The notes below the pieces were generated by a model. That model saw only the letters and a program-made list of their open reading frames with translations, did no database searches and was not told the DNA's origin. Below are positions 1 to 8,678 of a stretch of DNA of 64,000 nt, one piece after another. Position 1 is the stretch's first letter; the number at the start of each line of letters is the position of its first letter. Origin of the DNA: Massilia alkalitolerans DSM 17462 (GTDB taxonomy: Bacteria > Pseudomonadota > Gammaproteobacteria > Burkholderiales > Burkholderiaceae_D); contig NZ_ATYR01000004.1 of the NCBI RefSeq assembly GCF_000427785.1, positions 186,001-250,000 on the forward strand. Direction: 5' to 3'. A program made the position numbers and the translations under genes.

Positions 1-268
1 TCTTGACGTTGTCGCCTTCCGAGATGTGCTCGTAGGCGCCCAGGATGACGGCGCCGACGGAGTCGCGCTCGAGGTTCATCGCCAGGCCGAAGGTGTTGCC
101 AGGGAATTCCAGCATCTCGCCCTGCATCACGTCCGACAGACCATGGATGCGGCAGATACCGTCGGCGACGGAGATCACCGTGCCTTGATTGCGAACTTCA
201 GCCGAACCTTCCAGACCCTGGATGCGGCTCTTGATCAGTTCGCTGATTTCAGAAGAATTAAGTTGCAT
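1..268 (-). CDS. atpA: ATP synthase F1 subunit alpha, N-terminal part (cut by window edge)
   Basis: The first 89 codons of the catalytic-hexamer alpha subunit. The protein begins [16 protein letters not shown] and continues with the beta-barrel crown segment around DGICRIHGL and [16 protein letters not shown], which is typical of bacterial AtpA. The start codon at 268-266 is preceded by a GGAGTT ribosome-binding site. The nucleotide-binding domain lies outside the window. It is the last gene visible of the minus-strand order atpI-B-E-F-H-A, 76 bp after atpH. Confidence 0.95.
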   Translation of the reverse strand, partial: MQLNSSEISELIKSRIQGLEGSAEVRNQGTVISVADGICRIHGLSDVMQGEMLEFPGNTFGLAMNLERDSVGAVILGAYEHISEGDNVK

Positions 269-344
269 GAGTGCTAACTCCAAATGTTTTTGATGCGTAG
301 GGCAAGGGCGCTAGGGCCGGCGCGTGCTGCTAGATATCGATCGA

Positions 345-878
345 TTACGACACCAGCGCAACTTGCATCTGTTGCAGCTTGGCGCGTACCGAGGTATCGA
401 GCACTTCGTCGCCGACGACCACGCGCACACCACCGATCAGCGAAGGATCCACTGTCACCGTTGGGTTCAGCTTGCGGCCAAATTTCTTTTCCAGCGTAGC
501 GACCAGCTGGGCCAGCTGGTCACCCGAGATCTCGAAGGCGCTGAAGATCGCCGCATCGGCGGCACCTTCGTTGGCGTTCTTCAGTGCCGCGAACTGGGCG
601 GCGATTTCGGGCAGCAGGGTGACGCGGCCGTTTTCGGCCAGCATCGCGATAAAGTTCTTCGCTTCAGCGTTCAGCGGCGACTTGACCAGGGACGCAATCG
701 TGTCGGCCAGCTGGGCGGCGGTGACCTTCGGGTTGGCGGCGAAAGCCTGCACTTCCGGATTGGCGCCGATCTGGCCCAATTCGGCAGTGACGGCCGACCA
801 GGCGGCCACGTCGCCCGATTGGGCGACACGGTACAGCGCTTCGGCGTAAGGGCGGGCGACGGTTGCGAGTTCAGCCAT
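345..878 (-). CDS. atpH: ATP synthase F1 subunit delta
   Basis: Stator subunit of 177 residues linking the b-subunit stalk to the top of the F1 head. The N-terminus [19 protein letters not shown] is the classic OSCP/delta opening, and the C-terminal part carries [23 protein letters not shown], matching the family signature. Length is normal. It begins 2 bp after the atpF stop, so the two genes are probably translationally coupled within the atp operon. Confidence 0.96.
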   Translation of the reverse strand: MAELATVARPYAEALYRVAQSGDVAAWSAVTAELGQIGANPEVQAFAANPKVTAAQLADTIASLVKSPLNAEAKNFIAMLAENGRVTLLPEIAAQFAALKNANEGAADAAIFSAFEISGDQLAQLVATLEKKFGRKLNPTVTVDPSLIGGVRVVVGDEVLDTSVRAKLQQMQVALVS

Positions 879-880
879 GA

Positions 881-1351
881 TCAGAGCTCGGTCGACAGTT
901 TCGACAGCAGGTCGGCGTGGACCGCTGGGTTCACTTCACGCTTCAGGATCTGCTCGGCGCCTTGCACTGCCAGCGAGGCGACCTGTGCGCGCAGTTCTTC
1001 GCGGGCGCGGGTCACTTGCTGCTCGGCGTCGGCCTGGGCGGCAGCGACGATACGGGCGGCTTCTTCGGCAGCGGTTGCCTTGGCTGCGTCGATGATCTGG
1101 GCAGCGCGCTTTTCAGCGTCGGCGATGCGCTTCTGGACTTCGTCACGGGCGCCGGCCATTTCGGCCTGCACACGCTTTTCTGCGGCGGCCAGGTCGGCCT
1201 TGCCACGATCGGCTGCTGCCAGGCCATTCGCAATCCTCTCAGCACGCTCGTCGAGTGCTTTCATCAGTGGCGGCCACACGAACTTCATCGTGAAGGCGGC
1301 CAGGATGAGGAAGACCACGAGCTGTGCAAACATCGTTGCGTTAAGGTTCAC
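881..1351 (-). CDS. atpF: ATP synthase Fo subunit b
   Basis: Peripheral-stalk subunit of 156 residues. One N-terminal membrane helix ([20 protein letters not shown], about residues 5-25) is followed by [21 protein letters not shown] and then a long charged alanine-rich amphipathic helix, as expected for the b dimer coiled coil. It sits between atpE and atpH in the operon with no internal terminator. Confidence 0.96.
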   Translation of the reverse strand: MNLNATMFAQLVVFLILAAFTMKFVWPPLMKALDERAERIANGLAAADRGKADLAAAEKRVQAEMAGARDEVQKRIADAEKRAAQIIDAAKATAAEEAARIVAAAQADAEQQVTRAREELRAQVASLAVQGAEQILKREVNPAVHADLLSKLSTEL

Positions 1352-1427
1352 GGTATTTTCCTTATTACAGAAACACGGATGCCGAACCGGATCCGGTTCG
1401 GCTCTTCAATGCGTCAAGACGTGTGTC

Positions 1428-1685
<258 letters not shown>

Positions 1686-1756
1686 TTAATTTAAAAACTA
1701 GATTAAAAACTACAACTTCTTTACAACCACTATCTGTTCGATGCTTGCGGCGCCGA

Positions 1757-2590
1757 TCAGTGGCCTTCATGGGCCTGACCGAGGTACACCAGCGTCAGCA
1801 TCATGAAGATGAATGCCTGCAGGAACACGATCAGGATGTGGAAGATCGCCCAGATCGAGCCAGCAATCACGTGGCCGACGAAACCGAAGACGGTAGCGGT
1901 CGAGCCCAGCAGAGCGATCAATAGGAACAGCAGCTCGCCGGCGAACATGTTGCCGAACAGTCGCATACCGAGCGACACCATTTTTGCTGCGTATTCGATG
2001 ATGTTCAGGAGCAAATTGAACGGCGCCATGGCGATGCCGAACGGTGCTGCGAACAGTTCGTGAATCCAGCCGCCCAGGCCTTTGACCTTGATGCTGTAGT
2101 AGAACATCAGGAGCAGCACGCCCAGCGAAATGCCGATAGTGCCGTTCAGGTCGGCGGTAGGAACGACGCGGTGATACGGGAAGATGTGCTCCACGCCCAG
2201 GGCGCTGAAGGCCAATGCGAACATGTCGACCGGTAGGAAGTCCAGCGAGTTCATCAGGGCGACCCAGACGAACACGGTGAGCGCCAGCGGGGCGATGAAG
2301 CTGCGGTCGCCGTGGACGATCGACTTCGACTGGTCTTCAACCATCTCGACCAGCATCTCGACGGCAGCCTGGAAGCGGCCCGGTACGCCCGAGGTGGCTT
2401 TACGCGCGGCCATCCACATGATCAGGCAGCCGAGAACGCCCATGGCGATCGACCAGAAAATCGTGTCGTAGTGCAGGATCGAGAAGTCGACCGGGCTGTC
2501 CTGGTGGTGGTTCGACAGATGGCCCAGGTGGTGCTTGATGTATTCTGAAGCGGTGGGCGCGTGCGCTGCGCCGTCGGTTGGAGTCGCCAT
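1757..2590 (-). CDS. atpB: ATP synthase Fo subunit a
   Basis: Membrane subunit of 277 residues forming the proton half-channels against the c-ring. The essential arginine helix is present as [11 protein letters not shown], and the protein has several hydrophobic segments including the C-terminal [22 protein letters not shown] His-rich soluble N-terminus ([10 protein letters not shown]) is common in betaproteobacterial AtpB. It starts 3 bp after the atpI stop. Confidence 0.96.
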   Translation of the reverse strand: MATPTDGAAHAPTASEYIKHHLGHLSNHHQDSPVDFSILHYDTIFWSIAMGVLGCLIMWMAARKATSGVPGRFQAAVEMLVEMVEDQSKSIVHGDRSFIAPLALTVFVWVALMNSLDFLPVDMFALAFSALGVEHIFPYHRVVPTADLNGTIGISLGVLLLMFYYSIKVKGLGGWIHELFAAPFGIAMAPFNLLLNIIEYAAKMVSLGMRLFGNMFAGELLFLLIALLGSTATVFGFVGHVIAGSIWAIFHILIVFLQAFIFMMLTLVYLGQAHEGH

Positions 2591-2593
2591 TTT

Positions 2594-2932
2594 TCAGTGC
2601 CTAAATAATAAGAATATGTAACTTTTCAGCGCCACGACAAACCCGGCAAGTAGCGCCAGCCAGTTCAGATCGTGGTACAGCCACGCGGTAGCGCCCAAGA
2701 GCGCCAGCGTGAGAGCAATCTTTATAAATTCCCAGATGAAGAATGTTGCAGGACTGGCACCACCGACTCGGTGAGCGTTGGCGAACAGCCTTATTGCCAT
2801 GATTCCGTTGGGCACTACACAACACAAACCGCCCAGTACTGCCGAAAACATCGCAGACCATCCCCCCAGTAGAGCGGCGATGGCGCCTGCGACTACTGTT
2901 GCAATCAATTGCAGGGAGACGATGCGCAACAT
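2594..2932 (-). CDS. atpI: ATP synthase accessory protein AtpI
   Basis: Small membrane protein of 112 residues with four hydrophobic segments. The Gly/Pro pattern GGLCCVVPNGIMA and the C-terminal KSYIFLLF are typical of the AtpI family, which assists c-ring assembly or Mg supply. It is the first gene of the atp operon and lies about 60 bp downstream of a good -10/-35 pair. Confidence 0.9.
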   Translation of the reverse strand: MLRIVSLQLIATVVAGAIAALLGGWSAMFSAVLGGLCCVVPNGIMAIRLFANAHRVGGASPATFFIWEFIKIALTLALLGATAWLYHDLNWLALLAGFVVALKSYIFLLFRH

Positions 2933-2997
2933 TTTTGTTCTGGTTTCTCGCCGCGCAATCGGACAGTTACGATGTGGTAATTACATGAATCAGCGGG

Positions 2998-3027
2998 ATT
3001 ATAAGTGGTTATACGGACGCGAGTCAA
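2998..3027 (-). promoter_or_regulatory. Sigma70-type promoter for the atp operon
   Basis: Read on the minus strand, TTGACT (3027-3022) and TATAAT (3003-2998) are separated by 18 bp. This gives a near-consensus housekeeping promoter whose start site would fall near 2991, upstream of atpI. It is the only strong promoter-like pair I see in this gap. Confidence 0.7.
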
Positions 3028-3214
3028 ACGATTCCGCGCTTATAACTGCTGCGTAAAGATGTGATGGGAGCAACATTGGCATTTCTGTTTTTCCCATATT
3101 TTCAGTCACTTAACTGATGAGCCAGTACTGACTTGCGCAGCGTGGACTGGTCTCCTGCCCACGCGTTCAAACAGTCTTCGCGGTGAGCGAACGTGGCATG
3201 CATACGTCACTTCC

Positions 3215-3248
3215 GGCGCGGGGTTGACAAGCTTTGCCACCCCGCGCC
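3215..3248 (-). terminator. Stem-loop downstream of parB
   Basis: A perfect 10-bp inverted repeat, GGCGCGGGGT with ACCCCGCGCC, around a 14-nt loop lies just after the parB stop. There is no T-run on the minus strand, so it is either a weak or Rho-assisted terminator or an mRNA-end-stabilising hairpin. Confidence 0.45.
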
Positions 3249-3258
3249 AAGACACATT

Positions 3259-4146
3259 TCAGGCACGCAGGCGCGCCAGCACGCCGTCCAGGATGTCGAG
3301 GTCGGCAAAGTCGATGATCAGCTGTCCCTTGCCCTTCGCCCCCATCTTGAACATCACCGGCGTGGCAAGCTTGTCCGACAGTTCCTCTTCCAGGCGCACG
3401 ATGTCGCCCGGCTTGTCCTTGGCACGCGCCGGGGTTGCCGGGCTCGACTGCTCCTCGAGCGCACGGGCCACCAGCTTCTCGGTCTCGCGCACCGACAGGC
3501 GCTTGGCGATCACCTGGTTGGCCAGGGTGATCTGGTTCGCGCTCTCCACCGCCAGCAGGGCACGGGCATGGCCCATGTCGATGTCGCCCGCCATCAGCAT
3601 GGTCTGCACCGGCTGGGCCAGGTTGATCAGGCGCAGCAGGTTCGACACCGCGCTGCGCGAACGGCCGACGCTGGCTGCCGCCTGCTCGTGGGTGAAGTTG
3701 AAATCATTGATCAGGCGCTGGATGCCCTGCGCTTCTTCGAGCGGGTTCAGGTCTTCGCGCTGGATGTTCTCGATCAGGGCCATGGCCGCGGCCGACTGGT
3801 CGTCGACCTCGCGCACCAGCACCGGAATCTCGTCCAGGCCGGCCATCTGGGCGGCGCGGAAGCGGCGCTCGCCGGCGATGATCTCGTACGGAACCGGGGC
3901 GCCGTCGGGACTGGCGCCCGACTCCAGCGGACGCACCAGCACCGGCTGCATGATGCCCTGGGTCTTGATCGAGGCCGCCAGCTCGCTCAGCGAGGTTTCG
4001 TCCATGCGGGTACGCGGCTGGTACTTGCCGGCCTGGATCTGGGTGATCGGCAGCGACGAGGGGGCTTTACTAGGCGCCGGCTGGCTGTCGCCGCCGAGCA
4101 GTGCGTCGAGGCCGCGCCCGAGGCCTTTGAGTTTTTTGGTTGCCAT
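3259..4146 (-). CDS. parB: Chromosome partitioning protein ParB
   Basis: ParB/Spo0J family CTPase clamp of 295 residues that loads at parS. It shows the N-terminal ParA-stimulating motif KGLGRGLDALLG (about 7-18), the arginine-rich box GERRFRA (92-98), ENIQREDLNPLEEA (126-139), a helix-turn-helix around 150-176 and a C-terminal dimerisation domain ending LIIDFADLDILDGVL. The start at 4146 (MATKKLKGL) is preferred. The same frame stays open to 4989, but that extension is only the shadow of parA. It follows parA by 23 bp, and candidate parS sites lie 3.6 kb away. Confidence 0.97.
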   Translation of the reverse strand: MATKKLKGLGRGLDALLGGDSQPAPSKAPSSLPITQIQAGKYQPRTRMDETSLSELAASIKTQGIMQPVLVRPLESGASPDGAPVPYEIIAGERRFRAAQMAGLDEIPVLVREVDDQSAAAMALIENIQREDLNPLEEAQGIQRLINDFNFTHEQAAASVGRSRSAVSNLLRLINLAQPVQTMLMAGDIDMGHARALLAVESANQITLANQVIAKRLSVRETEKLVARALEEQSSPATPARAKDKPGDIVRLEEELSDKLATPVMFKMGAKGKGQLIIDFADLDILDGVLARLRA

Positions 4147-4169
4147 ATCTATGTCAGCTAGTTTTGTAA

Positions 4170-4940
4170 TCACATGGTCTTGATGCGCTCGACCATCTCG
4201 GCGCCAAAGGCTATGTACGCCTGCGCGCCTTTCGAGGACGGGTCGAACACCACGCCCGGCATGCCATACGACGGCGCCTCGGCCAGGCGCACGTTGCGCG
4301 GGATGATGGTCTTGAACACCTTGTCGCCGAAGTGCTGCTCGAGCTGGCTCGACACCTGCTGCGACAGCGTCATGCGCGGATCGAACATCACCCGCAGCAG
4401 GCCGATGATGCGCAGGTCGGTGTTCAGGTTGGCGTGCACCTTCTTGATCGTGTTGACCAGGTCGGACAGGCCCTCCAGCGCGTAGTACTCGCACTGCATC
4501 GGGATGATCACGCCGTGCGCTGCGCACAGGCCATTGAGCGTGAGCAGCGACAGCGCCGGCGGGCAGTCGACCAGGATGAAGTCGTAGTCCTTGTCCACCG
4601 CCGCCAGCGCTTCCTTCAGGCGGCGCTCGCGGTTCTCGAGCGCCACCATCTCGACTTCGGCACCGGCCAGCTCGCGGTTGGCCGGCAGCACGTCGAAGCG
4701 CCCGGACTCGGAACGCAGGCGCGCGGTGGGCACATCGAGCTCGCCCAGCAACACCTGGTAGATCGAACCTTCGAGCGAGGCCTTGTTGATGCCCGCGCCC
4801 ATGGTGGCATTGCCCTGCGGGTCGAGGTCGACCAGCAGCACGCGCTGGTCCAGCTTGGCCAGGCCTGCCGCCAGGTTCACACTGGTGGTGGTCTTGCCGA
4901 CCCCGCCCTTCTGGTTCGCTACGCAAAAAATCTTCGCCAT
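4170..4940 (-). CDS. parA: Chromosome partitioning ATPase ParA (Soj)
   Basis: Deviant-Walker ATPase of 256 residues that forms nucleoid-bound gradients for ParB-parS segregation. The P-loop KGGVGKTTT lies at 11-19, DLDPQGNAT (about 38-46) is the A' motif, and VDCPPALS is the Walker B region. No N-terminal helix-turn-helix is present, so this is a chromosomal type rather than an autorepressing plasmid ParA. It is upstream of and cotranscribed with parB. Confidence 0.97.
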   Translation of the reverse strand: MAKIFCVANQKGGVGKTTTSVNLAAGLAKLDQRVLLVDLDPQGNATMGAGINKASLEGSIYQVLLGELDVPTARLRSESGRFDVLPANRELAGAEVEMVALENRERRLKEALAAVDKDYDFILVDCPPALSLLTLNGLCAAHGVIIPMQCEYYALEGLSDLVNTIKKVHANLNTDLRIIGLLRVMFDPRMTLSQQVSSQLEQHFGDKVFKTIIPRNVRLAEAPSYGMPGVVFDPSSKGAQAYIAFGAEMVERIKTM

Positions 4941-4965
4941 CTATTCTTGTCCGTGGAAGCCAAGG

Positions 4966-5050
4966 TGGTATACCGTTCATATTGTACAAACCATTTAAAC
5001 GGTTAGTATTTTATAAACGATATAAACTGTTTATACGGTTTATTCTGTTT
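4966..5050. promoter_or_regulatory. AT-rich palindrome cluster upstream of parA
   Basis: The 108 bp between rsmG and parA is A/T-rich. It contains a perfect palindrome TATAAAC-T-GTTTATA (5021-5035), a near-palindrome AACC-N8-GGTT centred on TTTAAA (4989-5004), GGTATACC (4967-4974) and further GTTTAT words up to 5050. Such iterated GTTTA half sites could be an operator for parAB or the rsmG-parA promoter region. No binding protein is known from the sequence alone. Confidence 0.45.
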
Positions 5051-5696
5051 ATGTCGATCGCTCGACAAATATGAGGTGACGCTCCGCGCCCAGCCTTGGA
5101 ACCTGCAATGGCTGTAAACCGCTTATTTTCCATTCCGCCGGTATGCGTTCCTGCTCTTCCGCCGGCGCCGTGCCTTTCAAGGCGATGAATTTTCCGCCCT
5201 CGGCCAGCAGGTGCCCGGACCAGTTCAGGAAATCCGTGAGGTCCGCAAACGCGCGGGAAGTAATCACGTCGAATTTGTCATTCACTTTGAGTTCCTGCAC
5301 CTTCATGGTGTGCACAGTGACGTTGGTCAGCTCGAGTTCCGCTTTCACCTGCTTGAGGAAGGCGGTTTTCTTGTGGACCGTGTCGATCATCGACAATGTC
5401 ATGTCTGGCCTGCAGATGGCGAGCACCACACCCGGCAATCCGCCCCCTGCCCCGACGTCCAGCACATTGCGCGCGTCCGCAAAGGCAGGCACCGCCGCGA
5501 GCGAATCGAGCAGGTGGTGGGTCACCATCTGCATCGGGTCGCGCAGCGAGGTCAGGTTGTAGACGCTGTTCCACTTGTTCATCAGCGCCAGGTAATCGAG
5601 CAGCTTGTCCTGCTGTGCTGCCGATACGTCGAGATGCATGTCCTTGATGCCGTCAGCTAGCACCTGCGCCAATGCGGCGCGGTCGAAGTATTTCAT
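5049..5696 (-). CDS. rsmG: 16S rRNA (guanine527-N7)-methyltransferase RsmG
   Basis: SAM-dependent methyltransferase (GidB) of 215 residues modifying G527 of 16S rRNA. The SAM motif [16 protein letters not shown] lies at about 78-93, preceded by the characteristic [12 protein letters not shown] and HLLDSL segments. The C-terminus follows the family, with [10 protein letters not shown]. Its start overlaps the mnmG stop by 4 bp (ATGA), so the two genes are translationally coupled, and parA follows. Confidence 0.96.
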   Translation of the reverse strand: MKYFDRAALAQVLADGIKDMHLDVSAAQQDKLLDYLALMNKWNSVYNLTSLRDPMQMVTHHLLDSLAAVPAFADARNVLDVGAGGGLPGVVLAICRPDMTLSMIDTVHKKTAFLKQVKAELELTNVTVHTMKVQELKVNDKFDVITSRAFADLTDFLNWSGHLLAEGGKFIALKGTAPAEEQERIPAEWKISGLQPLQVPRLGAERHLIFVERST

Positions 5697-7624
5697 TCAG
5701 CCTGCTCCGCCGGTGCGTTGGTAAAGCCCTTGGCGCCGCGCTTTTTCAAGTGCACCAGCAGCAGCGAGATCGCCGCCGGGGTGACGCCCGAGATGCGCGA
5801 AGCCTGGCCCAGGGTTTCCGGACGCTGCTTGTCGAGCTTCTGGCGCACCTCGAAGGACAGGGCCTGGATATCCAGGTAGTTCAGGTTTTCCGGCAGCTTG
5901 AGGTTCTCGTAGTGGTCGTGACGCTCCACTTCGCGCGCCTGCCGGTTGATGTAGCCGGCGTACTTCAACTGGATCTCGATCTGCTCCTTCACCGCCGGGT
6001 CTTCCACACCGGGGCCGGCCAGTGCCTGGCCTTCGATCCCGGTCATGCTCATCAGGGTGTCGTACTGCACGCCCGGGCGGCGCAGCAGGTCGGCCAGGTT
6101 GTACTCGCGTTCGATTGCCTGCCCCACCACGCGCTCGGATTCGGCGGCGGCCAGGATGCGCGGGTTGACCCAGGTCGAGCGCAGGCGCTCGAGCTCGCGG
6201 GCTACCGATTCGCGCTTGTTCTCGAAGGCGGCCCACTGGGCGTCGCCGACGATGCCGAGCTTGCGGCCGATCTCGGTCAGGCGCATGTCGGCATTGTCCT
6301 CGCGCAGCGACAGGCGGTATTCGGCGCGGCTGGTGAACATGCGGTAAGGCTCGGCCACGCCCTGGGTGGTGAGGTCGTCGACCAGCACGCCGAGGTAGGC
6401 TTCCGAGCGGCCCGGCGTCCAGGCATCCTTGCCCTGGGTCTGCAGCGCGGCGTTCAAGCCGGCCAGCAAGCCTTGCGCGGCCGCTTCCTCGTAGCCGGTG
6501 GTGCCGTTGATCTGGCCGGCAAAGAACAGGCCCTTGATCGCCTTGGTTTCCAGCGAGGCCTTCAGGCCGCGTGGGTCGTAGTAGTCGTATTCGATCGCAT
6601 AGCCGGGGCGCAGGATGAAGGCGTTCTCCATGCCACGCATCGAGCGCACCAATTCCAGCTGCACGTCGAACGGCAAGCTGGTCGAGATCCCGTTCGGGTA
6701 GAACTCGTTGGTCGTCAGGCCTTCCGGCTCCAGGAAGATCTGGTGCGACTCTTTCGACGCAAAACGGTGGATCTTGTCTTCGATCGAGGGGCAGTAACGC
6801 GGGCCCACGCCTTCGATCACGCCGGTGTACATCGGGCTGCGATCGAGGCCGTTACGGATGATCTCGTGGGTCTTCTCGTTGGTGTGCGTCACCCAGCACG
6901 GCACCTGGCGCGGGTGCATGGCGGCGTTGCCCATCACCGAGAATACCGGCACCGGATCGAGGTCGCCCGGCTGTTCCGACAAGACCGAGAAGTCGATGCT
7001 GCGGCCGTCGATGCGCGGCGGCGTGCCGGTTTTCAGGCGGCCCTGCGGCAGCTTGAGTTCCTTCAGGCGGCTCGACAGCGAGACCGCGGGCGGATCGCCG
7101 GCGCGGCCGCCCGAGTAGTTCTGCAGGCCGACGTGGATCTTCCCGTCCAGGAAAGTGCCGGCGGTGAGGACCACGGCGCGGGCGCGGAACTTCAGTCCGA
7201 CCTGGGTGACGGCGCCGACCACGCGCTCGCCCTCCAGCATCAGGTCTTCCACGGCCTGCTGGAACAGCCACAGGTTCGGCTGGTTTTCCAGGCGCGAACG
7301 GATCGCCTGCTTGTACAACATGCGGTCGGCCTGGGCGCGGGTGGCACGCACGGCCGGGCCCTTGGACGAGTTCAGGATGCGGAACTGGATGCCCGACTCG
7401 TCGGTGGCAATCGCCATGGCGCCGCCGAGTGCGTCGACTTCCTTGACGAGGTGGCCCTTGCCGATGCCGCCAATCGATGGGTTGCACGACATGGCGCCGA
7501 GGGTTTCGATATTGTGGGTCAGCAGCAGGGTCTTTTGACCCGTGCGTGCAGACGCAAGTGCGGCCTCGGTACCGGCATGGCCGCCGCCGACGACGATGAC
7601 GTCGAATTCAGTTGGAAATAGCAT
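5693..7624 (-). CDS. mnmG: tRNA uridine-5-carboxymethylaminomethyl(34) synthesis enzyme MnmG (GidA)
   Basis: FAD enzyme of 643 residues that, with MnmE, installs cmnm5U at the tRNA wobble position. The dinucleotide-binding motif [15 protein letters not shown] lies at about 11-25, [15 protein letters not shown] at about 48-62, and the C-terminal domain has the GidA signatures. Length is normal. It is the first gene of the mnmG-rsmG pair. Three parS-like sites lie in its upstream region. Long reading frames on the opposite strand are shadows caused by high GC. Confidence 0.97.
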   Translation of the reverse strand: MLFPTEFDVIVVGGGHAGTEAALASARTGQKTLLLTHNIETLGAMSCNPSIGGIGKGHLVKEVDALGGAMAIATDESGIQFRILNSSKGPAVRATRAQADRMLYKQAIRSRLENQPNLWLFQQAVEDLMLEGERVVGAVTQVGLKFRARAVVLTAGTFLDGKIHVGLQNYSGGRAGDPPAVSLSSRLKELKLPQGRLKTGTPPRIDGRSIDFSVLSEQPGDLDPVPVFSVMGNAAMHPRQVPCWVTHTNEKTHEIIRNGLDRSPMYTGVIEGVGPRYCPSIEDKIHRFASKESHQIFLEPEGLTTNEFYPNGISTSLPFDVQLELVRSMRGMENAFILRPGYAIEYDYYDPRGLKASLETKAIKGLFFAGQINGTTGYEEAAAQGLLAGLNAALQTQGKDAWTPGRSEAYLGVLVDDLTTQGVAEPYRMFTSRAEYRLSLREDNADMRLTEIGRKLGIVGDAQWAAFENKRESVARELERLRSTWVNPRILAAAESERVVGQAIEREYNLADLLRRPGVQYDTLMSMTGIEGQALAGPGVEDPAVKEQIEIQLKYAGYINRQAREVERHDHYENLKLPENLNYLDIQALSFEVRQKLDKQRPETLGQASRISGVTPAAISLLLVHLKKRGAKGFTNAPAEQAE

Positions 7625-7711
7625 GATGGAGAGTGAGGCGAGGAGTCTAATGCGCGATTATAGATTCTTTTTTCTTGCGGAAGCTTTTGGGGGGCTGAAA
7701 AGGACAAATTT

Positions 7712-7727
7712 TGTTTCACGTGGAACA
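7712..7727. other. parS-like site 1
   Basis: TGTTTCACGTGGAACA differs by one base from a perfect inverted repeat and from the Bacillus-type parS TGTTTCACGTGAAACA. It is one of three identical copies, and the first upstream of the mnmG start. A ParB carrying the GERRFRA box and HTH is encoded 3.6 kb away. Confidence 0.9.
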
Positions 7728-7749
7728 CTCAGCCGGGCTGTCCTTGGAA

Positions 7750-7765
7750 TGTTTCACGTGGAACA
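7750..7765. other. parS-like site 2
   Basis: The second identical copy of TGTTTCACGTGGAACA, centred 38 bp from site 1. It abuts the T-tract of the hairpin terminator at 7765-7795. Confidence 0.9.
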
Positions 7766-7795
7766 AAAACAAGAAAGCCGGGCGAGCCCGGCTTT
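7765..7795 (-). terminator. Intrinsic terminator of the TSUP permease gene
   Basis: The stem AAAGCCGGG/CCCGGCTTT (7774-7782 with 7787-7795) around a 4-nt loop is followed on the minus strand by CTTGTTTTT. It terminates transcription of the permease gene before it enters the mnmG leader, and it sits between parS sites 2 and 3. Confidence 0.8.
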
Positions 7796-7797
7796 GC

Positions 7798-7813
7798 TGT
7801 TTCACGTGGAACA
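7798..7813. other. parS-like site 3
   Basis: The third identical copy of TGTTTCACGTGGAACA, 48 bp centre-to-centre from site 2. It lies between the permease stop codon (7815) and its terminator, so it falls inside the transcribed 3' untranslated region of that gene. Confidence 0.9.
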
Positions 7814-7814
7814 A

Positions 7815-8585
7815 TCACCAACCGATCTTGGTGAAGGCATCGTAAGCGGTTTTCAGGATCAGTCCCGACACGACAACCAGGAACAGCTTGCGGACAAACC
7901 CGCTACCGTGCTTCAGTGCCAGCCTGGTGCCGATCAGTGAACCGGCGACCTGGCACGCCGCCATCATCAAGCCGAGCTGCCACAGCAGGTGGCCGCTGTA
8001 GCCAAACCACAGCAGGGCCGAGAAGTTACAAGCGACGTTGACGATCTTCGCCGCCGCGGACGCGCTCAGGAAATCGAAGCCGAAGAAGCGCACGAACAGG
8101 AAGATCAGGAAGCTGCCCGTGCCCGGTCCAAAAAAACCGTCATAGAAGCCGATCGCGGCGCCGATACCGATGGCCCAGTAACGCTCAGCCAGTCCGCTGT
8201 GCACCGGTGCATGCACCGAACCGAGGTCCTTCTTCTTGAAGGTGTAGATAGCGACCGCCACCAGGATGATCGGCAGCAGCGTACGTACAAAGTCCGCCGG
8301 CACCCGCGTCACGGTCCAGGCCCCGGCGAAGGACAGCGCGAAGGCCGCCAGCGCGGCCGGCGCTGCGGTGCTCCAGGCCACCCTCACCCGCCGCGCGTAA
8401 TTCACGGCGGCGGCACTGGTGCCGAAGATGCTGGCGAACTTGTTGGTTCCCAGCAGAGTCGCGGGAACCTCTTTCGGCAGCACGGAGAAAATCGCGGGAA
8501 TCTGGATCAGGCCGCCGCCGCCGACGACGGCATCGACCAGCCCGGCGGTGAAGGCAGCAACGCCGAGCCAAGCAAAATCAATCAT
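7815..8585 (-). CDS. TSUP family sulfite/organosulfur exporter-like permease
   Basis: Membrane protein of 256 residues of the TauE/SafE (TSUP) family. It has about seven to eight hydrophobic segments and the family repeats GLVDAVVGGGGLIQIPAI at the N-terminus and GFYDGFFGPGTGSFLIF in the second half. Members move small anions such as sulfite, sulfoacetate or organic acids. The substrate cannot be told here because no sulfur-metabolism genes are adjacent. Its transcript ends at the hairpin between the parS sites. Confidence 0.85.
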   Translation of the reverse strand: MIDFAWLGVAAFTAGLVDAVVGGGGLIQIPAIFSVLPKEVPATLLGTNKFASIFGTSAAAVNYARRVRVAWSTAAPAALAAFALSFAGAWTVTRVPADFVRTLLPIILVAVAIYTFKKKDLGSVHAPVHSGLAERYWAIGIGAAIGFYDGFFGPGTGSFLIFLFVRFFGFDFLSASAAAKIVNVACNFSALLWFGYSGHLLWQLGLMMAACQVAGSLIGTRLALKHGSGFVRKLFLVVVSGLILKTAYDAFTKIGW

Positions 8586-8678
8586 GGGAAAACGTGGAGG
8601 AATGCAGAGGCTGCATTGTACGGCAGTGGCAAGGGAACGGATGGGTTAAGCTAGTCCGACAAATACAGGAGACAAACC

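Larger units (their letters stand above)
2933..3258. other. Intergenic region between atpI and parB
   Basis: A 326 bp stretch without a credible gene. Its atpI-proximal part holds the atp promoter. Its parB-proximal end holds a strong stem-loop at 3215-3248. The part between, about 3030-3210, shows nothing I can name. Confidence 0.7.

Noticed and set aside
4147-4989. N-terminal extension of the parB frame over parA
   Set aside because: Low-complexity Arg/Gly/Pro sequence coinciding with parA. parB has a good internal start at 4146.
5672-7621. Plus-strand open frame of 649 codons opposite mnmG
   Set aside because: It is a complementary shadow of mnmG in GC-rich DNA. It is His/Arg/Gln-rich with no family resemblance.
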